NCBI GenBank assembly: GCA_024138025.1
Contig: JAMXBD010000112.1
Coordinates: forward strand, 806,001 to 870,000
Direction of reading: 5' to 3'
Length of the DNA stretch: 64,000 bases
Source: Combretum micranthum
Taxonomy: Eukaryota; Streptophyta; Magnoliopsida; Myrtales; Combretaceae
In this document: positions 10,740 through 22,353 of the stretch, piece by piece
How the letters are laid out: every line of letters begins with the position of its first letter
How positions within the stretch are numbered: position 1 is the stretch's first letter
The notes under the pieces: model-generated
The model's input: the letters and a program-made list of their open reading frames with translations, nothing else
Database searches by the model: none
What the model was told of the DNA's origin: nothing
Position numbers and translations under genes: made by a program

Positions 10740-11372
10740 CTATAAAAAACTGGTGAAGAACCTAATGCCTACGGGACAAAGAGGAAGAATATAGATTATG
10801 TAGTTCGTGCCAATTTGGACCCATGTCAGATACAGTAAAGAACCCATCATTATATTAAGCTCCATCAAAAGAACTTGTATTTTAAGCCCAAATTCATCAA
10901 CATCTGTCAGACTGTGGATATCATGATGTAATAATTCAAGCTTTCTTCCATAGAGATATGAATACAATTAAGGTCTAACAAAACTTGAACTATTAAAACC
11001 AGTTTCCATCCCAACACCCAAACTACCATTATCCTCCAAATAATAAGTCAGATTACAATACAGCCCAATAGCCTCCTCATTTACCTTAATAGGAAACATC
11101 ATTATATCCATAATATTATTTAAAGCTACTCCAAATATTTGAGGAATATGAAAGAATTGTAACACATCTAGATTATAATTCCTACCCACATCTATGGAAA
11201 GATCTCGAAATAAGGTATACCTATTAGAATGATTTCTAGATTGGAAGAGAAACCCATAAAAACTGGTGGTACAAGTGGTGCTCAGCCATAGGAAATTCAT
11301 GGAGGCATGGTGAAAGGAATAGGGGAGTGAGAAAGAGAGGCGGTAGAAAGATAGAGAAAAATATCGGGCCAT
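10740..11372 (-). pseudogene. extra post-pol ORF of the copia element
   Basis: Minus-strand frames join across one stop at 10968-10970. The upper part contains SRNHSNRYTLFRDLSIDVG and KVNEEAIGLYCNLTYYLEDN; the lower part contains YSYLYGRKLELLHHDIHSL. The order (charged N-terminus, V/I-x-x-x-YxNL motif, acidic tail) resembles the plant transposon-associated protein found as a third ORF in some plant LTR elements. SIRE elements also carry an additional ORF after pol. I recognise the architecture but not a certain family. At least two stops break it, so it is not expressed as one protein. Confidence 0.4.
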
Positions 11373-11883
11373 GAGAGATGGTGGGGAGGTGGTAGGAAGA
11401 GAGGTAGAGCAAGATAGTGGAGGTTATGAAGAAGATAGAGAGGTAAAGAGAAAGTGCTGGAAGGTTTTAGAGAGAGAGAGATGGCAAAAGAGAGAGAAGA
11501 GAAAGAAAGAAAGAAAAGAGAGAAATGAAAGAAGAGAGAGAAGAAAAACATATATAAATGTGAAAAAAAAATGCGTACAGGCAAGCCGATACGAAGAGAT
11601 TTTTGAAAAACAAAAGGCCAGAGATGATTGAGGCTCAAATCGAGCCCTCGAGGGATAGACCAATGAGCTAGTGTAAGATTTTTCCAAAATAAAGGTTAGC
11701 AAGCCTTAGGTCGAGCTCTTAACACACAAGCCAATGATTGGACGATCGATGAGCTGGTTGCTATAGCAGACTTGCAGTACAAAAACGGAGCAGCTCAAAA
11801 ACAGATCATGTGCATGTATATATGATATTTAACAGCTTTTTTAGCCTAAAAACAAGTTTTAGATCAACTTGGCTCCTTAATAT
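11373..11883. other. purine-rich spacer between pol and extra ORF
   Basis: The plus strand is rich in GA repeats (11370-11560), so the minus strand is CT-rich, like a leader before the extra ORF. Open frames here on both strands are low-complexity artefacts. Confidence 0.55.
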
Positions 11884-13300
11884 TTAGCACTTATCATTTT
11901 TTATCATGCCCAATTCTTTGCGCAAAGTGCAAAAATGATACTCACTCAAGGGTTTTGTAAAAATATCAACAATTTGATTGTTTGTGTCAACAAATTCCAA
12001 GCCAATATCTCTATTTAGAACATGACTTGTAATGAAATGATGTCTAATTTCGATATGTTTGGTCCTTGAGAATTGGATCAGATTTTTTGTTAGATTTATA
12101 GCACTTTTGTTATCGCAGCGAATTGGAAAATTTTCATAGTTTAATCCATACTCTAGTAATGTTTGTTTCATCCATAAAACTTATGCACAACAGCTACCGA
12201 CAACTATATACTCAGCTTCGGTAGTTGAAAGTGCAACTGGATGTTACATCTTTGAGTGCCAAGATATTAGGGAGTTTCCAAAAAAGTAGCATGTGTCACT
12301 TGTGCTTTTTTAATCTACTTTGTATCCAATAAAGTTAGCATTGGAGTATCCAACTAGATTGAAAGAAGTAAACTTTGGATTCCACATGCCAATTGCAATA
12401 GTGCCTGTAAGATACTTGCGTATGTGTTTTACTAAACTTAAGTGTGATTTTCTTTTTGGAAAAGATTGAAATCGTGCACATACACACACCGAGAATATTT
12501 TATCAAGTCTTGAAGCTGTTAGATATAACAAACTACTGATCATGCCTCTATAAAACTTTTCACAAACATTTTTCCATTTTCATCTTTGTTAAGTTTTACA
12601 CTTGTGGTCATAGGTGTAGATCTTGTTTTACAATTATCTATTTTGAATCTTTTCAAGAGTTCTTTAGTATATTTAGATTGATTTATAAAGGTGCCATTTT
12701 CAAATTGATTTATTTGAAGACCTAGGAAATAATTGAGTTCTCCCATCATACTCATTTTAAATTTGTTCTTCATGCACTCAACAAATTCATTTATAAGACT
12801 CATGTTAGTAACTCCAAACACAATATCATCTATATATATTTGTGCAATCAATGTGTCCAACTTGTGATTTTTGATAGAAAGAGTCGTGTCAACTTTTGCT
12901 CTAGAAAATCCTTCATTTAATAGGAAGCTAATGAATCTTTCATACTAATCTCTAGGAGCTTGCTTGAGACAATAAAGAGCTTTGTTTAATTTGTAAACAT
13001 GATTAGAGAATTCATTATTTTCAAAACCCGATACATAAACTTCTTCTTTTATAAAACTATAGCCTAGCAATTAAGGCAAAGGTCTCATCAAAATCTATGC
13101 CTTCTTCTTGATTATATCCTTCAAGCTACTAATTGAGTTTTATTTCTAGTTATGATTCTAACTTCATCTAGTTTGTTTCCATAAACCCATTTAGTTCTAA
13201 TAAATTATCTACTAATAGGTCTAGGAACTAAGTTCAAAACTTCATTCCTTGTGAATTGGTTTAATTCTACTTGCATAGCTTATATAAAAAATTCATATTT
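11884..13300 (-). pseudogene. copia reverse transcriptase and RNase H
   Basis: Read on the minus strand from about 13300: ARL preceded by EGYNQEEGIDFDETFALI; YKLNKALYCLKQAPRD then a stop in place of Trp; the catalytic YIDDIVFG (usual form YVDDIIFG); GELNYFLGLQI and STPM. RNase H follows: SSLLYLTASRLD, NANFIGYKVD then a stop before KSTS, ALSTTEAEYI, WMKQTLLEYGLNYENFP, CDNKSAINLTKN and HIEIRHHFI, ending TKPLSEYHF. The last stop lies at 11884-11886. The catalytic Asp pair is retained, but at least four stops make it dead. Confidence 0.88.
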
Positions 13301-14420
13301 TAAAGCTTCTTTTGACTTTTTAAGCTCGGTTTGGGATAGGAAGACTAGATTACTCATATTTCTTAGGGAAGATCTAGTCTATACCCTATTTGATGGTTCA
13401 CCTATTATTAGATCTTTTGGGTGTGATCTTTTTATTTCCATTCTTTAGGAAGATCATTGTTAACAGATTCATTCACGACACCCTTTTTATGTTCATCTCC
13501 TTTATTTACTTCTTTATTATTATTTTTAAGAGAAAACTTATCCAAATTAGCACAAATATTATCCACATCATCTCTTACACATATATGAGGCAAAGAATAA
13601 TCAAAAGCAACATGAACAGATTCTTCTATAACCAGTGTTCTCTTATTAAACTTAGCTTTTAGCATGCCTTCATCACTTTTAGCATCAAACTTAGCTAGTT
13701 ATTCTTTTCCATTGTTCAAGATGTAACACTTAGTACCAAATGGATGAAAATAAGAAATGTTAGATCTTCTTCCTTTCCAAAGTTCATAGGAGATTTTCTT
13801 AAGACTTGGTTTTATGAAAACTTAGTTTGATATATAACATGTAGTGTTAACAGCTTCAATCCAAACGTATTTAGGTGAAATATTTTCACATAACATGGTT
13901 CTAGTCATTTCAATTAAAGTTATATTTTTTCTTTTAGCTACACTATTTTGTTATGGAGTTCTAGGCATTGAAAAATTATGTTCAATTCCATTTTTACTAA
14001 AAAAAATCATCCATGTCATAATTTTTAAATTCTCCCCCCTGATCACTTCAGATAGCCACAACGTTAAGACCTATTTTTATCTTGGGCTTTCTTGCAATAT
14101 CTAAAAAGAATATTATTTATTTCGTCTTTAGATGCAAGGAATAAAGTCTATGTATATTAAGAGAATTCATCAACAATAACCAATGTGTATTTTTTGCCTC
14201 CCAAACTTAGAGTTTGAGTAGGACCAAATAAATCCATATGCAATAGTTCTAATGGCCTAGAAGTGGAAACAACATCTTTAGACTTAAAAGAAGTCTTAAT
14301 TTGCTTTCCTTCTTGACATGATTGGCAAATATTGTCCTTTTGAAAATTTATTTTTGGTAAACTTTTAACAAGATTCTTTTTAGCAAGTTTTGAAATTGCA
14401 TCCATACTAGCATGTCCCAA
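13301..14420 (-). pseudogene. copia integrase
   Basis: N-terminal zinc-binding module: GHASMDAISKLAKKNL with ICQSCQEGKQ (HHCC type), then PLELLHMDLFGPTQTLS and KKYTLVIVDEFS, carrying the first core Asp. Downstream, broken by stops, come GIEHNFSMPRTP and KRKNITLIEMTRTML, which hold the catalytic Glu region, and a C-terminal part GTKCYILNNGKE. A stop follows VDEFS at 14157. Frame breaks are frequent between 13690 and 14150. Confidence 0.85.
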
Positions 14421-14450
14421 TTTTCTATGCCGTATCCAACTATTGCCACT

Positions 14451-14830
14451 TTAAGAGGAAAGGCAAGTTTCATTTGATGATTTGAAATCATCTAGATTAA
14501 TTTTGTAAATATTTCTTTGTCTATACCCTTCAAAATAAGCTTGATTATTGTCAATTATTTCAATAAAACATTTATTCATAAGAAATGTTACTCTAAAACC
14601 ATTATCACGTAATTGGCTAACACTAAGAAAGTTATGTTTTAAACCATCAACCAAAAGCACATTCTTAATAATTAAATCTTTGTTTACTAGAATGTTACCT
14701 TCACCAAGAATAGTTGACTTTTGATTGTCTCCAAATATGACATTCCCTTCATCTTTCAAGTTCAAAGATGTGAACTTAGATGCATTTCTAGTCATGTGTC
14801 TAGATCAGCTGCTGTCTAGGTACCATTTGT
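14451..14830 (-). pseudogene. copia protease / GAG-pre-integrase
   Basis: WYLDSS, a stop, then SRHMTRNASKF is the copia protease active site (usual form LDSGCSRHMTG). Here Gly is Ser and Cys is [35 protein letters not shown] and NIYKINL are the conserved protease flap and GAG-pre-integrase motifs. The frame stops at 14451 just before the integrase zinc module. Confidence 0.85.
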
Positions 14831-14864
14831 TATTTCCACTTGAAGATTCCTACAAAACAAATGA

Positions 14865-16604
14865 TTATTTCTTTGGTACCCATTTGAGTTTGGGTCCTTT
14901 TTGGTTATGTGTATCAAGGATTTCTCTTTTAGGAACCCAAGCTAACTTGCTTTTATGATTCAAATGTATTGTTTTTTTTATTGTACAACTGTGCGCAATA
15001 TGACCAATTTTACCACAGTAATTGCATGTCCTATGAGTGTCTTTTACAAACCGAGTTTTATGAGACTTGTAACTACTTTTTTTGTCATAGCCAATTCCAT
15101 ATTTGTTTGAATCATACCTTTGATTCCCAAGAAGTGTCTTCAAATTCCTTTTTCCTTTGGTGAACTTGTCTATAGTTGCTTTTGAATCATTTAAGCTAGC
15201 TTTTAATAGAATATTTTCATTTTTTAGCTTTTCTAGCTCTTTTACAACTTCATCATTGCTACTACTAACACATGTAACATTGTCATCATTATTTAAAGTT
15301 TTTACTTCAATATCAAGCAAATCATTTTCAATTGTTAATGTCTCATTAACCTTGCTTAATTCATCATTTTTGCTTTTTAGCTTGTTACATTTATTTTTCA
15401 TGTTATCATTCTCCGATTTTAAAATATCAATTTCTTCATGCAACTTTTCTATTTTAACTTCCTTGTAATCATTTCTAAATTCATCTAGCTCTTCTCCTAC
15501 TTTCTTCATTAAGGTCTTAAGCATGCTATTCTTTTTTTTTACTTTTATCAACGTACTGCATACTTTTTCATACATGTCATAAATTTCATCATAAGAAGGA
15601 GAAGATAGAGAGCTTACTTCATCATCTAATGCCATAAAGCATATGTTCTCATCAAAGTTACTTGAGTCATCATCACTCCAAGTGCCAATGAGAGCTTTTT
15701 CTTTTTTAGATCCCTTTAATGCTTTATTGAGCATAAGATAGTATTGCTGAATGTGTCATGGTTTGTGACATTTATAGCAGGCTATCACATCCTTCTTTTC
15801 CTTTTTATATCTTGATGAGCTACTGTCATCATTCTTTATTTTTGTTTTATTGTTGAACTTCATAAAATTCTTGAACTTCTTGGCTATTAAGGCAACCTCC
15901 TCCTCACCATCACCATCATTATCACTAGAGTCATGACCCGTAGCTTTTAAAGTAATGGCCTTCTTGCTTAGTTCTTCTTTTTACTTCTTTATAAGCTCAT
16001 GTGTTTTGAGTGCTCCAAGGAGTTCCTCTTTACTTATAGTACTTTGTACTTCTTCAATAGTAGTTCTTTTTACTTTCCAATCCTTGGTTAGGAACTTGAG
16101 TAGTTTAGAATTTATTTCCACATTAGTGAAATTCTTTCCAAGCAAACTCAAAGGATTTATGATGTTGATGAATCTATTATGCATCTCATTTATAGATTCA
16201 TTTGGAAACATTTTGAAAATTTCAAATCGTTCACACAAAAGACTTATTTTTGTATCTCGTACTCTTGAAGTTCTTTCATAAGTCTTTTCTAATTCATCCC
16301 ATATATCTTTAGTAGACTTACATGTACTGATTCTATTGAAATCACTTTCATTTGGCCCATAATGTAGTATGTTCATAGTTATTTTATTTAAATATAATCC
16401 TTTCCAATCTTATTCATTATAATCTTTTTCTTCTTTCCCTTCAATAACTAAAGGCCTATTTTCTATTACATTCCACATTAATTTATTTTGAGCTTTCAGA
16501 GAGATTTTCACTATACATTTCCAATATGAGTTGTTACCTCCACTTAGAAGAGGTGGCCTATTAATAGCTTGATCTTTTAAAAACCTTAGTGCATTTTATG
16601 CCAT
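14865..16604 (-). pseudogene. copia gag (UBN2 type) with coiled coil and zinc knuckles
   Basis: Probable start ATG at 16602-16604, followed by FLKDQAINRPPLLSG and a UBN2-type core: KDIWDELEKTYERTSRV, FKMFPNESINEMHNRFINI and SKEELLGALKTHEL. A first CCHC knuckle, CYKCHKP-stop-H, is broken by TGA. After it a long Lys/Glu/Asn-rich coiled coil (about 15200-15600) leads to an intact second knuckle, CNYCGKIGHIAHSC (about 14990-15030). Further stops are codon 3 (TAA) and one before DWKG. The long coiled coil favours the SIRE lineage. Confidence 0.86.
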
Positions 16605-16651
16605 GATTTTTACTCTAAATGCGATTAAGCACAAAAAATTAGAGACGAAGA

Positions 16652-16661
16652 CTTGATACCA
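16652..16661 (-). promoter_or_regulatory. copia primer-binding site
   Basis: The minus strand reads TGGTATCAAG one base inside the 5' LTR end. This is the initiator-tRNA-Met PBS (usual TGGTATCAGA) with a change near its 3' end. Confidence 0.8.
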
Positions 16662-16662
16662 A

Positions 16663-17595
16663 ATGAAAACACACTAGAAAATACTCGGGGGGGAGGGGGG
16701 GGGTGGGGGTAGGGTGGGTGGTGGAGCGGGGGAAGTGAATTGAGTATTTAACCTAAATTTGCAATTAAATAATTTTTCAAGCAAATAATTAAATTAAACT
16801 TTGATAATAGCTAATATAACAATAATAAGGTACAAGAAGGAAAGTAGAATAGATAGAGAAGGAGAAAACAAGCCCATATTTAACATGGAGTCTAACCCAC
16901 TTCGTACTTTTCATGAACCCACAATTGCCTCCAATAGAGGATTTCACATACTTTACTAATATCAAATTCAAAGGCTCAAATAGAGCAGTTTACAAATTAC
17001 AACACTTGGGAAATACAATATTTCCTTTACTTTTTATAATGCTCTATTATAAAGTTATAAGTTAAGAATAGAGCACTAAAAATTGATTTTCTCTCTCTTA
17101 CCTAGAATTTGCAAAATAATGAACAAGAGAACAATAATAATGAGAGGATTCTTGATTTGTTTGTTTGTAAATGAAAGCTCTTTCAAAGTTGTTTGAATCT
17201 TCAAAGGAACATGTATTTATCATCTTCAAAAGTAAAAACGTCTGTTGGTGATAACGTCTAAGAGACGGCAACATTAAATGTAAACAACAGTCGATTTAAA
17301 GGCCTACCAGCTTACCAATCCAAACTTCATACCTTGTCGCACCTTGAATTTTGCCTCTTTGCCCCTTAGATTTTGGACTCGATCATGATTGTGCTTCGTT
17401 CTTCTAAATCGGCTCACCGGTGTGATTCCTGTAAACATAAAAACAAAGTGCATATACACACACAACAACATAGATTTCTTAATATATTTTTCCTTTTATA
17501 AATTATTATTAATCTCAGAAGTGAAGTTTGTTTACAAAACTTTTCCATAAGTGTTTGTTCTCATCCAAATCACATATAAGATAATTCAATTTAAT
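16663..17595 (-). repeat. copia 5' LTR
   Basis: A 933-bp LTR bounded by the PBS on one side and TSD AGTTA (17596-17600) on the other. Its gag-proximal 320 bp align with the 3' LTR at 6097 with many substitutions. It contains a G-rich block absent from the other LTR. Confidence 0.8.
16685..16732 (+). repeat. G-rich low-complexity block in copia 5' LTR
   Basis: Several runs of 3-9 Gs separated by single bases. The 3' LTR has only GAGGGGATG at the same place, so the block is a post-insertion expansion in one LTR, or possibly an assembly error. It could fold as a G-quadruplex. Confidence 0.7.
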
Positions 17596-17757
17596 AGTTA
17601 GATTTGAGAGTAAGGTACCATCAGATTTGCATATCTCTTGATCATATTCAAAGACCTCATTTCGGGCATACGAAGGCCACTATGAGTTTCTAGTGATGCC
17701 CTTTAGGCTTACGAATGTTCCCTCTACTTTTCAAGCTATAATGAATGATAGTTTTTG
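17596..17757 (+). pseudogene. gypsy RT, last visible piece
   Basis: After the TSD copy, RT resumes with LDLRV, then EDIPKTSF-type sequence, [20 protein letters not shown] and STFQAIMND. The family motif is PFGLTNAPSTFQ. Homology stops just before the YxDD catalytic block, where Athila-like sequence begins. Confidence 0.8.
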
Positions 17758-20700
17758 GTTGGTTTGTTGAGTTAAAAGCATTTAAGAACATGAAGTTGAA
17801 GTTTTCTAAAATTTATAAAAGTGATAAGTTCTATTCAACTTCGCTCATAACTACTAACATTAGGTAAATGCAACTACTAAAGTAGCATAGAAAATATTAG
17901 GATGTATTCCAAAGGATCATTGGCATCAACCTTTAACACATTTCATTTATTATCTAACCAAAAAAAAAAAAAAAATCAACAAAGCATAAGTAAAACAAAA
18001 GTTGTACTAAGGTTAATGCATATATACATGTTTTCAAGGCAAATTGTAAGATAAACTTGTTAATGCAAGAAAAAGCCTCAAAGATTTCTTCATAAAGTCC
18101 TTATCATGTGATTTCTCTACAAACTCATATAGTTGTACACTAGTATATTTGCATTGTCGAACTCATGAATGCAAGTTAAAGCCTCTTTCAAGGTCAAAAG
18201 CTCTAGATCTATACTAGACCACCAAAATCTCTTCACAAGTTACTAGTAGTCTAGATCTGCATAAAGTTTAAGAATCCTTTGTTTTAAAACCAACCTAATG
18301 AATTTTAAAAACAGCCAATGACGGCAAGTTTCATTATCCCTCTCTCAAGGTGATTATAAGAAATTCTATTAGTAGCCTAGATCTATTCACAAGAATGATC
18401 TCTCATTCTATTCAATTGAAATGAAACACGAATCTAAAAGGTGTACTACTCATTTAAACCCATAAAATTAAGTTTTAGCTACTAATTACAACTACTCGTT
18501 GATAGTCATTAAAACACTTCGAAATCACATGAATCAAGATTATTTCTCCATAGATGTAGCCATTAAGCACAAATTCTAAAGAAATAATATGGAATTAAAA
18601 TGAAAATTCAAATTAAGCACAAGTCCTTGCAAAAATAAATGTCGTGTTTATAATGTATTTACCCATAAAACTTTGAGATTTTTAAAGTAAAAAGAAACAA
18701 TTCTTTTGCTAAGGAATTCTCTGTCTATTCTATGTTAGGAATTTTGTTACAAATGATACAGATTTTCAGATTGATTCATGGTCCATATCGCATGCCTCCA
18801 CACATTTATTTATAGGATCAGGCATAGAAATCATGACGATTTTATTTGATGACGTGACAGATTCGTTATAGCTGAATTCATTCTTTGTTTTCACAAGCGC
18901 ATCTTGAATTGCCAACTTATAGGGTCACTTTTCGTAACGTAAGGTCAAGGGCTCAATGGGCTCGACTTAAGCTGTGGCTTTTTGTTAAGAACTTGAGTTC
19001 TTGTCCAGATTGAACTGTGAGGTACTATCGAGTTCATCGAGGGCTTGATGATAGGGTTCAATAGGTCTTTTTCATTGGAGTGTAAGTACCAAAGTCTTAG
19101 AGCTAGTCGCGGCTTGTGTTAATGGCTCAATTTGGATTTTGCCCTCGTTTTGGCTTTTGGATTTACCTTTGATGGGTCTTTTGCAAACTTGGACCAAGTT
19201 CTGTTGTGCACTATTATTGTTGTTTTGCTCAAAATCTAATTCAAATCACTTTGTTTCTTCTTCTTTTGATTATAAGAGCTGAAAAACAACATTTAAGCAA
19301 TAAAAGCATAAGATTCATAGGAATTTAAATATATATATATATATATAAGATAAAAGCCTAAATTCCTATCAATGAAATAGAATAAAATAGATTAATCAAA
19401 TTCTCTCACACTTAAGCATTTGCTTATCCTCAAGCAAACATCAATTCAGTATAACAAACATGGCCTTTTGAATAGGAAAATAAATCGTAAATGGAAATTT
19501 GACCATATCAATTAAGCTCAGATCACCATAGCACTTTAAATATTCAATCATTCTCACTAACTTTGTTAAAGTTATTTCTGCTAAAATCACAAAGCTTATC
19601 CAAGTAGAAAAGCTTTTACCGTTGTTTTTTAATCAAGAATTCTAAAGCAAAAATTACTCAAAAGATTAAACAAAGTAAGAGGAACTCAATCAACTTCATC
19701 CCTTCATACATATAGGTATGCAATTCCTTAATGATCTCCCTAAGCATGATAATAAAAAATGAAGGCATCTACATTAGTTTATCCCCTTGAATTTTTCTCC
19801 TCATCTGCGCTTTTTATTTCATTCTTTATTAATTATTTATATACTTCAAAGTTGCAAAGGAGAAGGTTTTTGCCTTCTTCTTTGCATTTTCCTCTAAATT
19901 GGTTGTTGCTCCTATCTTTTTGCATATTTTTATGGCTTATTTAAAATTGAAAAGAGGATCAAGAAATTACTCTTTTGAGAGACCAACCCTTACCCATTTC
20001 AACCTTAAGTGCATCGTTATTTTCAATTTTTTTGTTGTTTTGTTTTGATTAGATTAAGCACAAAGAAAAATCATCAAGTTATGATCATCATTTGAACCTT
20101 CATAAAAGATTACAAAGCTCTCAAAATGACTAAGTTGAAAAAACATATAGGTCATTTAAGCTTTTACAAATTAATTGAGTAACCATACTAAGGACCTTAA
20201 GCTAATTCCAACTCTAAAATTCTAGATTAAATAACAAGTATAACTACTCCATATAGATATTTGTAAAGTGATCTACATATAGTAAAATTAACTCAATCAT
20301 ATGATGATGCTCATTATATGCTATATCGAGTTAATTGGTGATTTTGTTTCAATTTTTTAAAAATTTTGGTCAAATTTTAACCATTTCATTAATTTCTTAT
20401 AATTTGTGGGAAAATTGATCAATCAAAGTGCAATTACTCTATTTTTTAATAGAACTTTAACTTCAACCCAATAATGTTACTGATTTCTCTCTCCCCACAC
20501 TTAATGTAAACATTGTCCTTAATGTTGAAAAACATTATAAAATAGATAGGGGATAATCAACATGCAGTTTTAGAGCAAGATTTAAAGGTAGTTTTAGAGC
20601 AAGATTTAAAGATTCAGAAGTTTCTAGAAAAATTCTTTGTTTATGGTAGAGGGTTGAGTTTTTATGTGGCCGTGTGCTTGATTGCCCTTCTTAATTCTAT

Positions 20701-20869
20701 TCAGATTATAGTTCCAAGATCAAAGAATTTGCTCATGTCTTGAAAGCTTATTTATTCACAAAAGAATATATTAAAGAAAATTACAAATGAGTTACCTCCC
20801 ATCAAGTGCTTATTTAGTGTCTATAGCTTGGTAAAACCTTCTTTGAGAGCTCAATGAGTTTGCACCAGA
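17758..20869 (-). other. Athila-like 3' non-coding region and possible LTR
   Basis: About 3.1 kb without a credible ORF, between the gypsy RT break and integrase. CACACTTAAGCATTTGCTT with CCTCAAGCAAAC (near 19408-19440) and CCCCACACTTAATG (near 20495) are typical of the stretch between integrase and 3' LTR in Athila/Tat elements. An (AT)n microsatellite lies at 19328-19347. The 3' LTR boundary could not be placed. Confidence 0.5.
19328..19347. repeat. (AT)n microsatellite
   Basis: About ten AT dinucleotides in the Athila-like 3' region. Confidence 0.9.
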
Positions 20870-21291
20870 TGCAACTCCTCCATCTTTCCTAGATCTTGCA
20901 ATTGTTTTTTATATAATTTGAGTCTCTGCCATTAAGCTTAAATATTTCTTTGTCATAGTTCTCAACTTCTACAACACCATGGTAAAAAACCTTTTTAACC
21001 TTAAAAGGCCTTGAACATCTTGATTTTAATTTGCCTAGGAATAACTTTAGTGAATAATTGAACAACAAAACTAAGTTACCTTCCTAGAATTCATGTGGGA
21101 GCTTGATTTTCGCATCATGCCACTTCTTAACCTTTTATTTGTACAATCTATAGTTCTCATAGGCCTCTAAATAGAATTCATCCAACTCATTCAGCTGAGA
21201 AAACCTTTGTTTACCAGTAGTTGCAAGGTCATGATTCAATAGCTTGATATCCTAGTATGCTTTACGTTTTATTTCCATTAGTAAGTGGTAT
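20870..21291 (-). pseudogene. Athila/Tat integrase, C-terminal part
   Basis: Minus strand from LTR B inward: MEIKRKAYQDIKLLNHDL, QRFSQLNELDEFYLEAYENY, KVKKWHDAKIKLPHEF, then LVLLFNYSLKLFLGKLKSR, PFKVKKVF, GVVEVENYDKEIFKLNGR. This matches the C-terminal integrase segment of Athila/Tat elements (family form LVLLYNSRLRLFPGKLRSRW). The zinc module and DDE core are missing, cut by LTR B. Confidence 0.82.
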
Positions 21292-22284
21292 GTGTCACGC
21301 CCCATAGGGGTATCATAAACGTAACAGTCTGCCACATACCATATAAGACTCTCAAATTACTATCCAAGTCTTTCGGGAGTCTCGTATATATATAAGGCAT
21401 CTCTTTACGACAATAGAATACTCTATCCAATGGAGTTAAGTAGTTTAATCCGACATTTAATAGCCTTAAATAATAAATCAAAAACGCATATGCAATAAGT
21501 TACAAAATCTAAGGGGCATTCCCCTACAAAAGAATATTTAAAGGTCCATTACAGTCATCCAGAGTCTTTTGGTTTCCTATGGAAGTCTAAACAATTTGAA
21601 TACAACTTCTATAGGAAACGCCTAGCTCCTGTACTTGAGCTGTAGCCTGTCTCGGTCTAAGCCAAATAAACTCGTGCTGCAGCAAATAGAAACTATAGGG
21701 GCGTAAGCTTTACCAGCTTAGTGAGTGAAAACTTCCCTGATCACAATTATAACATATCAATCAGACAAGTAATTAATCAGACATATGATATGCATCAAAC
21801 ATATGACCAGCCAGAAATCATATGTGGATGGACGTGCGCCCTCCATCCCAGGTTAGCAGATTAACGAATCCTGAGGTACGACGTCATTTAGGCTCACGGT
21901 CAACCAACTCATATATTCGTTTTATGGATCACGATTAACCAACTTTTACACTGTTTAGACTCACGGAAAACCAACAAATGCTAGTGCTCTATCCCCATCA
22001 TGTTATGAATGAGTTCAATTTCATCTTTAATTCCAAATAATCAATTATACCATTTCTTTTAGGTGACCACTCAATATTCACAGATAGTCAATCTTAGCTC
22101 ATCTATACAAGCAATGATTAATCGCCCGAATTTGATATTCTTTAAATTCAACTTCACATAACAATAACAAACATATATAATTCCCATTCAACCCCATCAT
22201 GCATATTCATTTTATCTTTGCTAAGTAACTAGTGCAACTATCATTATAATCACAACAATAATTGAAATCGAAAGTGATACTCAC

Positions 22285-22353
22285 TCGGCCATGGTTCGCC
22301 GGTCTTTTAGTAATAGTAATCGGGTGGCAAGAATTCGTCGGTTTCGGGATCAC
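22285..22353 (-). other. predicted leader exon 2 of LTR B
   Basis: Acceptor TTGTTAG before 22353 and donor ATGGCCGA|GTGAGTATC at 22285/22284 bound a 69-nt exon. Intron 1 (22354-23809) has donor TTTAG|GTGATG. Same structure as in copies A, C, D, E, F and I. Confidence 0.5.

Larger units (their letters stand above)
6097..17595 (-). mobile_element. Ty1/copia element, SIRE-like, degenerate
   Basis: Inserted into gypsy RT with exact 5-bp TSD AGTTA (6092-6096 and 17596-17600). Order on the minus strand: 5' LTR 16663-17595, PBS 16652-16661, gag 14865-16604, protease/GAG-pre-integrase 14451-14830, integrase, RT, RNase H ending at 11884, an extra post-pol region, then a 3' LTR remnant from 6097. Gag type, coiled coil and a post-pol ORF point to the SIRE lineage. 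Removing solo LTR A leaves about 8.1 kb. Every domain has stops or frameshifts, so the element is old. Confidence 0.85.
3414..17757 (+). mobile_element. Ty3/gypsy chromovirus-like element, degenerate and interrupted
   Basis: A plus-strand gypsy polyprotein can be followed in pieces: gag 3414-4410, protease about 4443-4960, RT 4974-5237, 5955-6096 and 17596-17757. The gaps are later insertions, a MITE at 5238-5946 and a copia element at 6097-17595. Removing them restores continuous RT homology. The sequence then stops inside RT, where Athila-like sequence of opposite orientation begins. RNase H, integrase and both LTRs are not seen, so lineage assignment rests on gag and RT only. A Reina-like chromovirus fits best. 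Confidence 0.75.

Noticed and set aside
11371..11702. Overlapping ORFs on both strands rich in Arg/Glu/Lys or Phe/Leu/Ser
   Set aside because: Low-complexity GA/CT tract between copia pol and the extra ORF.
15157..15468. 103-codon plus-strand Ser/Phe-rich frame
   Set aside because: Antisense shadow of the Lys/Glu/Asn-rich coiled coil of copia gag.
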